Positions 15,432-24,562 of a DNA stretch of 61,437 nucleotides are shown here, in pieces. This stretch comes from CAZHPA01 sp964533945 (GTDB lineage: Bacteria; Bacillota; Clostridia; Lachnospirales; WRBF01). Numbering within the stretch: position 1 is the stretch's first letter; each line of letters starts with the position of its first letter. The notes beneath the pieces were generated by a model, which searched no databases, was not told where the DNA came from, and saw only the letters and a program-made list of their open reading frames with translations. The stretch spans positions 1-61,437 of the forward strand of contig CAZHPA010000008.1 in the NCBI GenBank assembly GCA_964533945.1, in the 5' to 3' direction. The translations under genes were made by a program, and so were the position numbers.

Positions 15432-17870
15432 ATGACCAAAAAGGAACTAAAAGAACGTTTGGTTGAAAACGTTAGAACTATGTTTAGAAGGCAAATTGAA
15501 ACCGCAACAAATGAACAAATTTATCAAGCGCTAGCATTTACAATTCGTGATATTGTAACCGATAAATGGATTGCAACCCATGACACCTACACAAAAGAAA
15601 ACGTTAAAGTTTGCTATTATTTATCTATGGAATTTTTAATGGGTAGATTTTTAGGAAACACAATAATTAATTTAACAATGATTCCAGAAGTTAAAGAAGT
15701 TTTAGAAGAACTTGAAATTAACTACAACGCATTAATTGAAGCAGAACGTGACCCCGGCTTAGGAAACGGCGGTTTAGGGCGTTTGGCAGCTTGCTTTTTA
15801 GATTCGCTTTCAACTCTTAACCTTCCTGCGTATGGCTGTGGAATTAGATACCATTATGGAATTTTTGAACAAAGAATTGAAAACGGACGTCAAGCCGAAT
15901 ATCCAGATGATTGGCTAGTTAACGGAGATATTTGGGGGGTTAAACGTCCCGAATATTCTGTAGAAATTAAATTTTACGGCAACGTTTCTCCAATTATGCA
16001 GCCGGATGGCAAATATAAATTCGAACATCAAAATTATTATGCAGTTAATGCTATTCCATATGATTACCCTGTTATTGGCTATAATAACAACACTGTAAAT
16101 ACATTAAGGCTTTGGGATGCTTCGGCTAAAGTTTCTTTCGATTTACAAGCATTTAATCAAGGCAATTATTTAAAATCTGTTGAGGAGCAAAGTATTGCCC
16201 GTTCGCTTTCCGAAGTTTTATACCCTGCCGACGACAACTATTCAGGCAAAGAACTTAGATTAAAACAACAATATTTTTTCATATCTGCAACTCTTCAACG
16301 TGTTTTAAAAAGACATATTGAAATTGGCAACAATATTAGCACTTTGCATGAAAAAGTGCAGTTCCAGTTAAACGATACTCACCCATCGGTTGCAATTGCC
16401 GAACTTATGCGCTTGCTTCTTGACGAATACGACATGAAGTGGAATGATGCATGGGAAATAACAAAGGCTTGTTGTGCATATACAAACCACACAATAATGT
16501 CTGAAGCTTTGGAAAAATGGCCTATTGAACTTTTCAGCAGATTATTGCCACGTATTTATATGATTGTTGAAGAAATTAACAGACGTTTTTGCGCTTTAAT
16601 TATAACACGTTATGGAGAAGACCCACATAAATTGAGAAGAATGGCAATTATTGCAGATGGAGAAATACGCATGGCGTATCTTGCAATAACAGGCAGTCAT
16701 TCGGTTAACGGCGTTGCGGCAATTCACACAGATTTATTAAAATATCAAGAACTTGCCGATTTTTACGACATTTTCCCTGAAAAATTTAACAACAAAACAA
16801 ACGGCATAACTCAACGCCGTTGGCTTGCACATTGCAACCCTAAGCTTTCAGGTTTAATAACAGAAACAATAGGAGATAAATGGATTACAGATTTATCAGA
16901 TTTAAACAGATTAATTCCATTTGCAGATGATACTTCTTTTAGAGAAAAATTTATGAATGTTAAATACGAAAATAAAATTGCGCTTTCCAATTATATTAAA
17001 GGAACTATGGGAATTGATGTTGACCCAACGTCTATTTTCGACATTCAAGTTAAAAGGCTTCATGAATACAAACGCCAGCTTTTAAACATACTTCACGTTT
17101 TAGACTTATATAATCAAATTAAAACAAACCCCGAAGCCGAAGTTGTGCCTAGAACATTTATTTTTGGTGCAAAAGCTGCGGCAAGCTACCATATTGCAAA
17201 ACTTATAATTAAATTAATTAACAACGTTGCACAAGTAGTTAATAACGATGAAACAGTTAACGGAAGAATTAAAGTAATATTTATGGAAAACTATCGCGTT
17301 TCTCTTGCAGAAAAATTAATTCCGGCAGCAGATGTTAGCGAACAAATTTCAACAGCAGGTAAAGAAGCATCAGGAACAGGTAACATGAAATTTATGCTAA
17401 ACGGTGCTTTAACTATTGGAACGCTTGACGGTGCTAACGTTGAAATACTTGAAGAAGTTGGAAAAGAAAACATTTTCATTTTCGGAATGACAGCAGATGA
17501 AGTAATTAAGCTTCACAAAGAAAATTCATATGCTCCTTGGGACGTTTACAACTTATATCAAAGCGTTCGTGTTGCATTAACACAATTAATTAACGGAACG
17601 CTTTCAGAAGGAGAAGGCGACATTTTCCGGGATTTATACAACTCATTGTTAAACGGCTTTAACGGTGGCAGAGCAGATGAATATTTTGTTTTAAAAGACT
17701 TTGAAAGCTATCAAGCGGCACAAAGAGAAGTTGCAAAAGCATATAAAGATAAACCACGCTGGGCAAAATCTGCAATTATAAACGTTGCAAAAAGCGGTAA
17801 GTTTTCAAGTGACAGAACAATTAAGCAATATGCAGATGAAATTTGGAATCTTAAACCTATAATCATTTAA
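15432..17870 (+). CDS. glgP: glycogen/starch phosphorylase
   Basis: 812-residue GT35 phosphorylase that releases glucose-1-phosphate from alpha-1,4-glucans. Visible family features are YYLSMEFLMGR and DPGLGNGGLGRLAACFLDS near the N-terminus, the FQLNDTHPSVA segment, and the pyridoxal-phosphate site EASGTGNMKF with the cofactor lysine at K653. Length is standard and the gene is complete. AGGAGG precedes the ATG by 10 nt. It is a single-gene unit here with no other glycogen genes, pointing to dispersed glycogen metabolism. Confidence 0.97.
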   Translation: MTKKELKERLVENVRTMFRRQIETATNEQIYQALAFTIRDIVTDKWIATHDTYTKENVKVCYYLSMEFLMGRFLGNTIINLTMIPEVKEVLEELEINYNALIEAERDPGLGNGGLGRLAACFLDSLSTLNLPAYGCGIRYHYGIFEQRIENGRQAEYPDDWLVNGDIWGVKRPEYSVEIKFYGNVSPIMQPDGKYKFEHQNYYAVNAIPYDYPVIGYNNNTVNTLRLWDASAKVSFDLQAFNQGNYLKSVEEQSIARSLSEVLYPADDNYSGKELRLKQQYFFISATLQRVLKRHIEIGNNISTLHEKVQFQLNDTHPSVAIAELMRLLLDEYDMKWNDAWEITKACCAYTNHTIMSEALEKWPIELFSRLLPRIYMIVEEINRRFCALIITRYGEDPHKLRRMAIIADGEIRMAYLAITGSHSVNGVAAIHTDLLKYQELADFYDIFPEKFNNKTNGITQRRWLAHCNPKLSGLITETIGDKWITDLSDLNRLIPFADDTSFREKFMNVKYENKIALSNYIKGTMGIDVDPTSIFDIQVKRLHEYKRQLLNILHVLDLYNQIKTNPEAEVVPRTFIFGAKAAASYHIAKLIIKLINNVAQVVNNDETVNGRIKVIFMENYRVSLAEKLIPAADVSEQISTAGKEASGTGNMKFMLNGALTIGTLDGANVEILEEVGKENIFIFGMTADEVIKLHKENSYAPWDVYNLYQSVRVALTQLINGTLSEGEGDIFRDLYNSLLNGFNGGRADEYFVLKDFESYQAAQREVAKAYKDKPRWAKSAIINVAKSGKFSSDRTIKQYADEIWNLKPIII

Positions 17871-17875
17871 TTTTT

Positions 17876-17901
17876 ACCCCTTGCTTTTTTAGGCAGGGGG
17901 T
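17876..17901 (+). terminator. probable terminator after glgP
   Basis: ACCCCTTGC pairs with GCAGGGGGT (one wobble pair) around a T-rich loop. The U-tract after it is poor (TTATAATT), so it may be leaky and allow read-through to rubrerythrin. Confidence 0.5.
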
Positions 17902-17931
17902 TTATAATTAAGCTAAAAAGGGTTGATTTTC

Positions 17932-18462
17932 ATGACAAAACGTTCACAACAAAACATAAAGGCTGCATTTGCAGGAGAATCGCAAGCAAGAAATAAATAT
18001 ACATATTATGCAGAACAAGCACGAAAAGAAGGAAATGAAGAAATTGCCCAACTATTTGAAAGAATGGCAGATAATGAAAAAGAACATGCTAAAATTTGGT
18101 TTAAACTTTTAAATAGCGGGCTTGGAAGTATTGAAGCAAACCTTAAAGAAGCTGCTTCTGGGGAAAATTATGAATGGAAAACAATGTACCCAGAATTTGC
18201 AAAGCAAGCAAGAGAAGATGGTTTGGAAACTTTAGCTGTTATGTTTGAAAAAGTTGCCGCAATTGAAAACTACCATGAAAAACAATTTTATGATGCACTT
18301 TTAAAATTTTATGATGAGAAAAACGGCAAAGAAGTTCAGCAGCATGTAAGCTTTGATTTATTTTCATACCGCTGTAAGTATTGCGGAAATTTAGAAGAAA
18401 GCTTGCTTGATGTTTGCCCTGTTTGCGAATGCCAAAATTGTTTTGAAAAAGTTATTGCATAA
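17932..18462 (+). CDS. rbr: rubrerythrin
   Basis: 176-residue non-haem di-iron peroxidase. The ferritin-like domain carries the ligand motifs ESQARNKY and EKEHAKIW in helix pairs one and AAIENYHEKQF later. The C-terminal rubredoxin-like domain has the iron-sulfur ligands CKYCGN and CPVCEC. It reduces peroxide in anaerobes with electrons from rubredoxin; a rubredoxin gene lies at 34603. ATG at 17932 chosen over TTG at 17923 because AAGGG then sits at normal spacing. Confidence 0.95.
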   Translation: MTKRSQQNIKAAFAGESQARNKYTYYAEQARKEGNEEIAQLFERMADNEKEHAKIWFKLLNSGLGSIEANLKEAASGENYEWKTMYPEFAKQAREDGLETLAVMFEKVAAIENYHEKQFYDALLKFYDEKNGKEVQQHVSFDLFSYRCKYCGNLEESLLDVCPVCECQNCFEKVIA

Positions 18463-18500
18463 CTTTATTTTTAAAAATCAAGCATAGAAAGGGCAAGGCT

Positions 18501-18878
18501 ATGGGATATAGAGAAGATTTTTTTGATAGTAATAAATCAAGTTCTGGTTGGTATACTTGCGCAAGATGCGGAAAAAAATTACGTAAAGCCGATGTAGATG
18601 TTGACCATATAATTCCACAAAGCAAAGGCGGAAGTAATAATATATACAACTTGCAGTGTATGTGCAAAACTTGTAACCGTTCAAAAGGTAACGACATGGA
18701 CAATACCGTTTCAGACTATGCACGCAACGTTTTAACCAATGTTTCAAAAGATATTTTAAGCAATGGTATAAACGATAGTGTTTCAGACTATGCTGGCAAT
18801 GTTTTAAAAAGTGTTTCAAAAGATGTTCTGAATAAAGATGTTTTAAAGTCTTTAGGGGGATTGTTCGGCAAAAAATAA
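18501..18878 (+). CDS. HNH endonuclease domain protein
   Basis: 125 residues. The first 70 are a compact HNH domain: CARCGKKL and CKTCNRSKGN supply two zinc Cys pairs, with VDHIIPQSKGGSNNIYNLQ holding the catalytic HH and N. Residues about 73-115 are a tandem duplication of an amphipathic unit (VSDYARNVLTNVSKDIL then VSDYAGNVLKSVSKDVL). AAAGGG lies before the ATG. No partner gene such as a methylase or immunity gene is adjacent, and phage terminase genes are absent, so the role is unknown. The decayed TnpB end starts 31 nt after its stop. Confidence 0.8.
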   Translation: MGYREDFFDSNKSSSGWYTCARCGKKLRKADVDVDHIIPQSKGGSNNIYNLQCMCKTCNRSKGNDMDNTVSDYARNVLTNVSKDILSNGINDSVSDYAGNVLKSVSKDVLNKDVLKSLGGLFGKK

Positions 18879-18909
18879 AATAATAGAGGGGGTGGAAGTT
18901 GCCAATCAC

Positions 18910-18929
18910 CCCATAGCTAAAGCTAAGGG
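18910..18929. repeat. IS200/IS605-type end hairpin beside the TnpB remnant
   Basis: CCCATAGCT and AGCTAAGGG form a stem with one mismatch and a loop of AA. It lies 14 nt past the stop of the TnpB remnant (in its reading direction), where the right-end hairpin of such elements and the 3' part of the guide RNA are normally found. Its AGCTAAAGCT core is like the palindrome at 274-313. Confidence 0.6.
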
Positions 18930-18943
18930 CTTATAACCAATGT

Positions 18944-19230
18944 TTAAATTGTTACGTATGACTGATTGACTGCAGCGCTTCGGATATTTTCCGAAGCAGT
19001 GTTGTCTGCAGGTGCAGAGTACCCACAAGCAACACAAATAAACTCATTACAAATTCTTTTATCTATACAACCACAAGAAGGGTAAGTTCTTGAAGTATTT
19101 CTAGGGTCTACAAAAACAATGGGTATACCTGTTATCTTGGAACTTAGCTTTATATTCTATAGATTAACGCAATTGATAGAATGCACAAGAGTGATTAATA
19201 GGAATGTTTTAATCTTTCCGCCTTTTTAAC
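18944..19230 (-). pseudogene. decayed TnpB C-terminus
   Basis: Read on the minus strand, the last frame gives ITGIPIVFVDPRNTSRTY, then PSCGC, CVACGYSA and a stop at 18944: the TnpB zinc-finger region and following RuvC tail. One frame away upstream are FYQLR, a TAA in place of a glutamine codon, and SIEYKAKF, the expected preceding segment. So at least one stop and one frameshift are present, and the N-terminal two thirds are missing. ACTTACCC for the usual TCTTGTCCT-like context also replaces the first zinc-finger Cys surroundings (RTYPSC). Relic of an insertion between the HNH gene and recJ. Confidence 0.85.
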
Positions 19231-19318
19231 CGTTTATTTTTTATTAAATAAAGTTCAAGGTAGAAAATATTAAAGCTTATTCTTAACCCCTAAAGAATGG
19301 AGCTTCTGCCGTTGAAAG

Positions 19319-21052
19319 TTAGTGAATTATGTAATCTTTAACTTTAAGTTGAACCGAAACATCGCCTTTAAATTCGTTAATATCTATATAATATACAACG
19401 TCCATATAAAGTTTAATATCTCTAAGCATTCCAATCATTATTTTTTCACATTCAAATTCAGAAAATGTTTCTTCCAGTTTTTCTAAAAAAGCATCTGCCA
19501 TTTCAAAGCAAACACCTTTTATTTTGCGCCTTGATATTTCATCATAAAACATAAATATAATTGTATTTTTGTTACCAATAACTTTAACTTCAATAACTTT
19601 TAAGTTTTTAGTTAGAAACAATGGTTGCCTGTTTCCTTTGCCAAAAGGGGCCATTTTTTGTAATTCTTCTGCAAGCGCAAACGTTGCATCAGCAATGCTA
19701 AGTTGTCCGTCTATTTTAATTGTTTCTATAAAATCTTCATATTCAAGGGTGCAATTTTTGTTTAGACTTTGCCTTAAAAGTTCGATGTTTTCACGCTTTA
19801 ATGTAAGCCCTGCTGCCATTTCGTGCCCTCCGAACCGCTCAAGCAATTCTTTGCATTTAGAAAGTTCTAAAAACATATTATAGCTTTCAATTGAACGCCC
19901 CGAACCTTTAACAAATTTGCTGTCGCTGCTGTTTGTTAAAACAAAAGTCGGTTGATATATTCTTTCTTTAATTCTTCCTGCAACAATTCCCGCAATACTT
20001 TCGTGCATTGTTTTGTCATAAATAACGGCAATAGGTAAAACATCTTGGGTGCTTAAAGCTTTTAATGCGCTTTCTGTTGATTGTGTTGTTAAAAGCTTTC
20101 GCTCCTCGTTTAACTTTTGAAGGTAGCCTGCCAAAGTTTCTGCTCTTTTTTTGTCGTTTGTTATTAGAAGTTCAACCGCCAAACTTGCACTTTCAAGCCT
20201 TCCCGTTGCATTAATGCAAGGACCTAATGAAAAGCCTACACAAAAATCATTTATTTCTTTATCGGCGTAACCGCACTTTTTAATTAAAGCATGAAGCCCT
20301 AAATTTATATGTTTATTTTTATTTAATATATATAATCCATTTTTTACGATTATTCTATTTTCGTCTTGCAAATCAACAACGTCGCAAAGCGTTGCAAGCA
20401 TTGCAAGAACAATAAATTCATTTATATTTACTTGAACTTTTAAATATTCACTAAAAGCGATGGCAAATTTAAAAGCTAACCCACCAGCACATAACATTTT
20501 AAACGGATATGCGCATTCTTTTTGCTTAGGATTAACAATAGCATCTGCATTTGAAACCGCTTCTTGCAAATTGCTACTTTCATCCTTGATATATGGCGGT
20601 TCGTGGTGATCTATTACTACAACAGTCATTTTCAATTGTTTGGCATAGTTAATTTCTTGAATAGACGCTATGCCGTTATCGCAAGTAATTATAAGTTTAA
20701 CGCCTTCATCATAAAGCTTTTTAACAGCATTAATATTAAGCCCATATCCTTCGTGTTCGCGATTTGGAATGTAATATATAACATTTGAATTACATTTAAC
20801 TAAAGTCTTATATAAAATTGATGTGCTAACAACTCCATCAACATCATAATCACCGTAAATTGCGATTTTTTCACCCGATAACACAAATTTTGAAACTATT
20901 TCAATTGCTTTTTCTAAATCTTTAATTTCTAAAGTATTGCGCAAAAACTGAAGTTTTGGGTTTAAATATTTAATTGCCGTATTTTTAGTCCGAATACCTC
21001 TATTAACCATAATTTGCGACATAATCTTGCTAATTCCCAATATTTCAGACAT
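19319..21052 (-). CDS. recJ: single-stranded-DNA exonuclease RecJ
   Basis: 577-residue DHH/DHHA1 phosphoesterase. Motifs: YGDYDVDGVVST (motif I), ITCDNGIAS, VIDHHEPP (DHH), then GPCINATGRL and the DHHA1 segment RFGGHEMAAGL. It degrades single-stranded DNA 5' to 3' in recombination and mismatch repair. It is shorter than many RecJ proteins because the C-terminal OB-like part is compact, but all nuclease motifs are present. Downstream the intergenic region holds TnpB debris. Confidence 0.94.
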   Translation of the reverse strand: MSEILGISKIMSQIMVNRGIRTKNTAIKYLNPKLQFLRNTLEIKDLEKAIEIVSKFVLSGEKIAIYGDYDVDGVVSTSILYKTLVKCNSNVIYYIPNREHEGYGLNINAVKKLYDEGVKLIITCDNGIASIQEINYAKQLKMTVVVIDHHEPPYIKDESSNLQEAVSNADAIVNPKQKECAYPFKMLCAGGLAFKFAIAFSEYLKVQVNINEFIVLAMLATLCDVVDLQDENRIIVKNGLYILNKNKHINLGLHALIKKCGYADKEINDFCVGFSLGPCINATGRLESASLAVELLITNDKKRAETLAGYLQKLNEERKLLTTQSTESALKALSTQDVLPIAVIYDKTMHESIAGIVAGRIKERIYQPTFVLTNSSDSKFVKGSGRSIESYNMFLELSKCKELLERFGGHEMAAGLTLKRENIELLRQSLNKNCTLEYEDFIETIKIDGQLSIADATFALAEELQKMAPFGKGNRQPLFLTKNLKVIEVKVIGNKNTIIFMFYDEISRRKIKGVCFEMADAFLEKLEETFSEFECEKIMIGMLRDIKLYMDVVYYIDINEFKGDVSVQLKVKDYIIH

Positions 21053-21243
21053 TTACGATATATTTGCTTCTTCTTTTTGTATAATCAATTTAGGCATAGA
21101 TTTTGCTGTTTGTCCTCTCTTTTTTAAAAATTATAACATATTTTTCATTAAAACGCACATATATGTTTTCCAATGTTTTTCTAACTGCTAAAATTAATTG
21201 CTTAATGCAAAAGCAAAACATATGCACTAAATGAAAACTTTGC

Positions 21244-21272
21244 TTGCATTATACAAAATGATATGTTACAAT
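21244..21272 (+). promoter_or_regulatory. sigma-A promoter of the polyamine operon
   Basis: TTGCAT (21244-21249) and TACAAT (21267-21272) with a 17-bp spacer. This would give a leader of about 130 nt before speD, which contains the hairpin at 21292-21316. The rest of the 350-bp gap between recJ and speD shows no gene. Confidence 0.65.
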
Positions 21273-21291
21273 CAAAATGCTTTGTCTAGCC

Positions 21292-21316
21292 TTACTTAAC
21301 CAAATAGGTTAAGTAA
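21292..21316 (+). promoter_or_regulatory. inverted repeat in the speD leader
   Basis: TTACTTAACC and GGTTAAGTAA are perfect 10-nt arms around AAATA, about 13 nt after the predicted transcription start. There is no U-run. It may be a repressor operator or an RNA stem controlling the polyamine operon; which of these it is cannot be told from the sequence. Confidence 0.5.
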
Positions 21317-21410
21317 AAACAGACAACTGTTTATAAAAAATTAGCATAATTAAATAAAAAGTTTTTATTAAATTTCATTTAGAACTGTTAGCAAAGAGGT
21401 GATGTTAGGG

Positions 21411-22160
21411 TTGGAAAATAAGCTGACATTGTATGGCTTTAACAACCTCACAAAAACACTTAGCTTCAACATTTATGATGTTTGCTATGCCAAAAGTGAG
21501 AGAGAGCAAAAAGATTATATAGCATATATTGATGAACAATATAACTCGGAAAGGCTAACAAAAATACTGTGCAATGTAACAGAAATAATTGGAGCTCATG
21601 TTATAAGCATTTCAAAACAAGATTACGACCCACAGGGTGCATCTGTTAATGTTTTGATTGCAGAAAAAAAGATTAAAAACGCAGTTCATGCACATTTAGA
21701 TAAAAGCCACGTAACCGTTCATACTTTTCCCGAATATCACCCAAAAAATTCAATTTCAACTTTTCGTGTTGATATTGATGTTTCAACTTGCGGTGCTATT
21801 TCGCCGCTTAGTGCTCTTGATTATTTAATTGATAGTTTCGACTCTGATATTATAACAATAGACTATAGAGTACGCGGTTTCACAAGAGACGTTGAAGGCA
21901 AAAAGTTTTTTATGGACCACAATATTACTTCAATCCAAGACTATATCGACGACAAAACATTGACGAAATATGACGCAATAGACGTTAACGTATATCAATC
22001 AAATATTTTTCACACAAAAATGTTAATTAAGGAAATAGAATTACAAAACTACTTATTTAACAAAGATGTTTACGAACTGCCGCCTAAGCAAAGGTTAAAA
22101 ATAACAGATGATTTAAGGCAGGAAATGATTGAAATTTTTAGCGGAATGAATATATATTAA
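21411..22160 (+). CDS. speD: S-adenosylmethionine decarboxylase proenzyme
   Basis: 249-residue enzyme of the E. coli-type (class 1A) family. The start is TTG at 21411: AGAGGTG lies 9 nt upstream and the protein then begins MENKLTLYGFNNLTKTLSF, like E. coli SpeD. The self-cleavage site is LDKSHVTVHTFPE, with the serine that becomes the pyruvoyl group at S99. It makes the aminopropyl donor for spermidine synthase, whose gene lies two genes on. First gene of speD-speA-speE-speB. Confidence 0.95.
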   Translation: MENKLTLYGFNNLTKTLSFNIYDVCYAKSEREQKDYIAYIDEQYNSERLTKILCNVTEIIGAHVISISKQDYDPQGASVNVLIAEKKIKNAVHAHLDKSHVTVHTFPEYHPKNSISTFRVDIDVSTCGAISPLSALDYLIDSFDSDIITIDYRVRGFTRDVEGKKFFMDHNITSIQDYIDDKTLTKYDAIDVNVYQSNIFHTKMLIKEIELQNYLFNKDVYELPPKQRLKITDDLRQEMIEIFSGMNIY

Positions 22161-22194
22161 GTCACAATTTTGCGTAGTCAAGGAGGAAGGAATA

Positions 22195-23643
22195 ATGAAA
22201 CAGCTAACTCAACTAAATACTCCAATCCATGAAGCATTGCAAAAATATATGTCGAACAGAGTTGTTCGCTTCGATGTGCCGGGACATAAAGGCGGGCGCG
22301 GCAATGCCGAATTAACAAATTTTTTAGGCGAACAATGCCTTAAAGCAGATGTTAATTCAATGAAACCGCTGGATAATTTGTGCCATCCTGTTTCTGTAAT
22401 AAAGGAAGCAGAAATTCTTGCTGCAGAAGCGTTTTCTGCAGCTTCTGCTTTTTTTATGGTTGGGGGGTCAACGTCTTCTGTTCAAGCAATGATAATGAGT
22501 GCTTGTAAAGCAGGAGATAAAATAATAATGCCAAGAAATGTACACAGAAGCGCAATTAACGCTCTTGTTGTGTGCGGAGCAACACCTGTTTATATTAACC
22601 CCGGTGTTAATAAGAAATTGGGCATTCCTCTTGGAATGTCTGTTTCGGATATTAAAGAAGCTATTTTAAAAAACCCTGAAGCAAAAGCAATTTTAGTAAA
22701 CAACCCCACATATTATGGCATTTGTTCCAATTTAAAAGAAATTGTAAACCTTGCCCACGAGCATAATATGCTTGTGCTTGTTGATGAAGCGCACGGAACT
22801 CATTTTTATTTTGGAGAAAATTTGCCAATAAGCGCAATGGCTGCCGGTGCAGATATAACAACCGTTAGCGTGCATAAAACAGGTGGTTCGTTAACTCAAA
22901 GTTCGTTGTTGCTATGCGGCAAAAACGTAAATGCCGGCTATGTTAGGCAAATAATTAATTTAACCCAAACAACAAGCGGCTCGTATTTGCTTTTGTCTTC
23001 CTTAGATATTGCAAGAAAAAATCTTTCAATTAATGGGAAAAGCATATTTCAGAAAACGGTTGAATTTGCACAATATGCACGCTCTGAAATAAATAAAATA
23101 GGCGAATATTACGCTTTTTCCAAAGAGCTTGTAAATGGTGATGATGTTTTTGACTTTGATGTTACAAAGCTTTCAATATACACAAGAGATGTTGGGCTTG
23201 CAGGCATTGAAGTTTATGATATTTTGCGTGATGAATACGATATTCAAATTGAACTTGGAGATATTGCAAACATTTTAGCCATGATTTCTGCGGGCGACCG
23301 TGCATTTGAAATTGAAAGGCTTGTTGGGGCGTTGGCCGAAATAAAAAGGTTATATCAAAAAGATAAAATAGGAATGCTTGAAAACGAATATTTAAATCCG
23401 AAAGTTGTACTTAACCCTCAAGCAGCATTTTACAGCAATAAACAATCCGTTCCAATTAAAGAAAGCAAAGATAGAATTTGCGGAGAGTTTGTTATGTGTT
23501 ATCCACCGGGTATTCCAATTCTTGCTCCCGGCGAAATGATTACAAAAGAAATAATTGACTATATCGAATATGCAAAAGAAAAAGGTTGCTTTTTAACAGG
23601 AACTATGGATATGAAAATTGAAAATATTAACTGCATTACTTAA
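22195..23643 (+). CDS. speA: arginine decarboxylase (Orn/Lys/Arg decarboxylase fold I)
   Basis: 482-residue PLP enzyme with the short bacterial form of the fold: DVPGHKGG near the N-terminus, NPTYYG, VDEAHGTH (cofactor ring Asp) and SVHKTGGSLTQSS with the PLP lysine at K228. The C-terminal domain contains PPGIPILAPGE. The family includes arginine, lysine and ornithine enzymes; the agmatinase in the same operon makes arginine the likely substrate, giving agmatine. AAGGAGG precedes the ATG. Confidence 0.92.
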   Translation: MKQLTQLNTPIHEALQKYMSNRVVRFDVPGHKGGRGNAELTNFLGEQCLKADVNSMKPLDNLCHPVSVIKEAEILAAEAFSAASAFFMVGGSTSSVQAMIMSACKAGDKIIMPRNVHRSAINALVVCGATPVYINPGVNKKLGIPLGMSVSDIKEAILKNPEAKAILVNNPTYYGICSNLKEIVNLAHEHNMLVLVDEAHGTHFYFGENLPISAMAAGADITTVSVHKTGGSLTQSSLLLCGKNVNAGYVRQIINLTQTTSGSYLLLSSLDIARKNLSINGKSIFQKTVEFAQYARSEINKIGEYYAFSKELVNGDDVFDFDVTKLSIYTRDVGLAGIEVYDILRDEYDIQIELGDIANILAMISAGDRAFEIERLVGALAEIKRLYQKDKIGMLENEYLNPKVVLNPQAAFYSNKQSVPIKESKDRICGEFVMCYPPGIPILAPGEMITKEIIDYIEYAKEKGCFLTGTMDMKIENINCIT

Positions 23644-23699
23644 TATTTCCCTAAAATTTTAATTAAAATTTTAAGGACAAAGCAAAAGGAGAATTCAAA

Positions 23700-24548
23700 A
23701 TGGAACTATGGTATACAGAAAAGCATACTAACTGTGTTCAATTTTCCATTCGTGTTGATGAGCAATTGCTAAGCGTTGAAAGCGAATTTCAAACAATAGA
23801 CATTTTTAGAACAAGGGAATTTGGAAAGCTTTTAGTTTTAGACGGCTATTTAATGGTAACTGAAAAAGACGAGTTTATATATCACGAAATGATAACTCAT
23901 GTGCCAATGGCAACAAACCCAAATATAAAGTCTGTTTTAGTTATAGGTGCAGGCGACGGGGGAACAATTCGTGAACTATCGCATTACAAAACAATAGAAA
24001 AAATTGACATGGTAGAAATAGACAAGCTTGTTGTTGACGTTTGCAAAGAATATTTATGGCAAACAGCTTGCAAACTAGATGATAGCCGAGTTAAAATTTA
24101 CTATGAAGATGGCTTGAAATTTGTTAGAACAAAAAGAAATGAATACGATTTAATTATAGTAGATTCAACAGACCCGTTCGGCCCCGGTGAAGGGCTTTTT
24201 ACCAAGGAATTTTACGGCAACTGCTTTAACGCATTAAAAGCAAACGGAATTTTAGTTAATCAGCACGAAAGCCCATATTACGAGCAAGATGCAAGAGCTA
24301 TGCAAAAGGCGCATAAAAAAATTAAGCAAGTTTTCCCCAACTGTTTTGTTTATCAGGCGCACATTCCAACATACCCTTCGGGGCATTGGCTTTTTGGTTT
24401 TGCTTCAAAAACTTACCACCCTACTAATAACCTAGATGATAAAGCGTGGAACAAACTAAATATTTATACAAAATATTATAATACCGATTTGCATAAGGGA
24501 GCGTTTGCGCTTCCAAATTATGTTAAGAGATTACTTGAAGACGATTAA
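23700..24548 (+). CDS. speE: spermidine synthase
   Basis: 282-residue aminopropyltransferase. The N-terminal beta domain is followed by the Rossmann core with VLVIGAGDGGTIRE (decarboxylated SAM site), VEIDKLVVD, and DSTDPFGPGEGLFT, where the aspartates hold putrescine. It joins the products of speD and speA-speB into spermidine. AAAGGAG precedes the ATG. A 22-bp A/T palindrome (23652-23673) sits in the gap after speA. Confidence 0.95.
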   Translation: MELWYTEKHTNCVQFSIRVDEQLLSVESEFQTIDIFRTREFGKLLVLDGYLMVTEKDEFIYHEMITHVPMATNPNIKSVLVIGAGDGGTIRELSHYKTIEKIDMVEIDKLVVDVCKEYLWQTACKLDDSRVKIYYEDGLKFVRTKRNEYDLIIVDSTDPFGPGEGLFTKEFYGNCFNALKANGILVNQHESPYYEQDARAMQKAHKKIKQVFPNCFVYQAHIPTYPSGHWLFGFASKTYHPTNNLDDKAWNKLNIYTKYYNTDLHKGAFALPNYVKRLLEDD

Positions 24549-24562
24549 AAGGAGAATTCATT

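Noticed and set aside
18501..19230. HNH gene plus TnpB remnant as an IscB-like RNA-guided nuclease unit
   Set aside because: They are on opposite strands, the HNH protein has no RuvC or PLMP-type domain, and the TnpB part is decayed, so the adjacency looks accidental.
23652..23673. 22-bp A/T palindrome between speA and speE, considered as a terminator
   Set aside because: No GC pairs and no independent promoter for speE after it; low stability makes a functional call unsupported.
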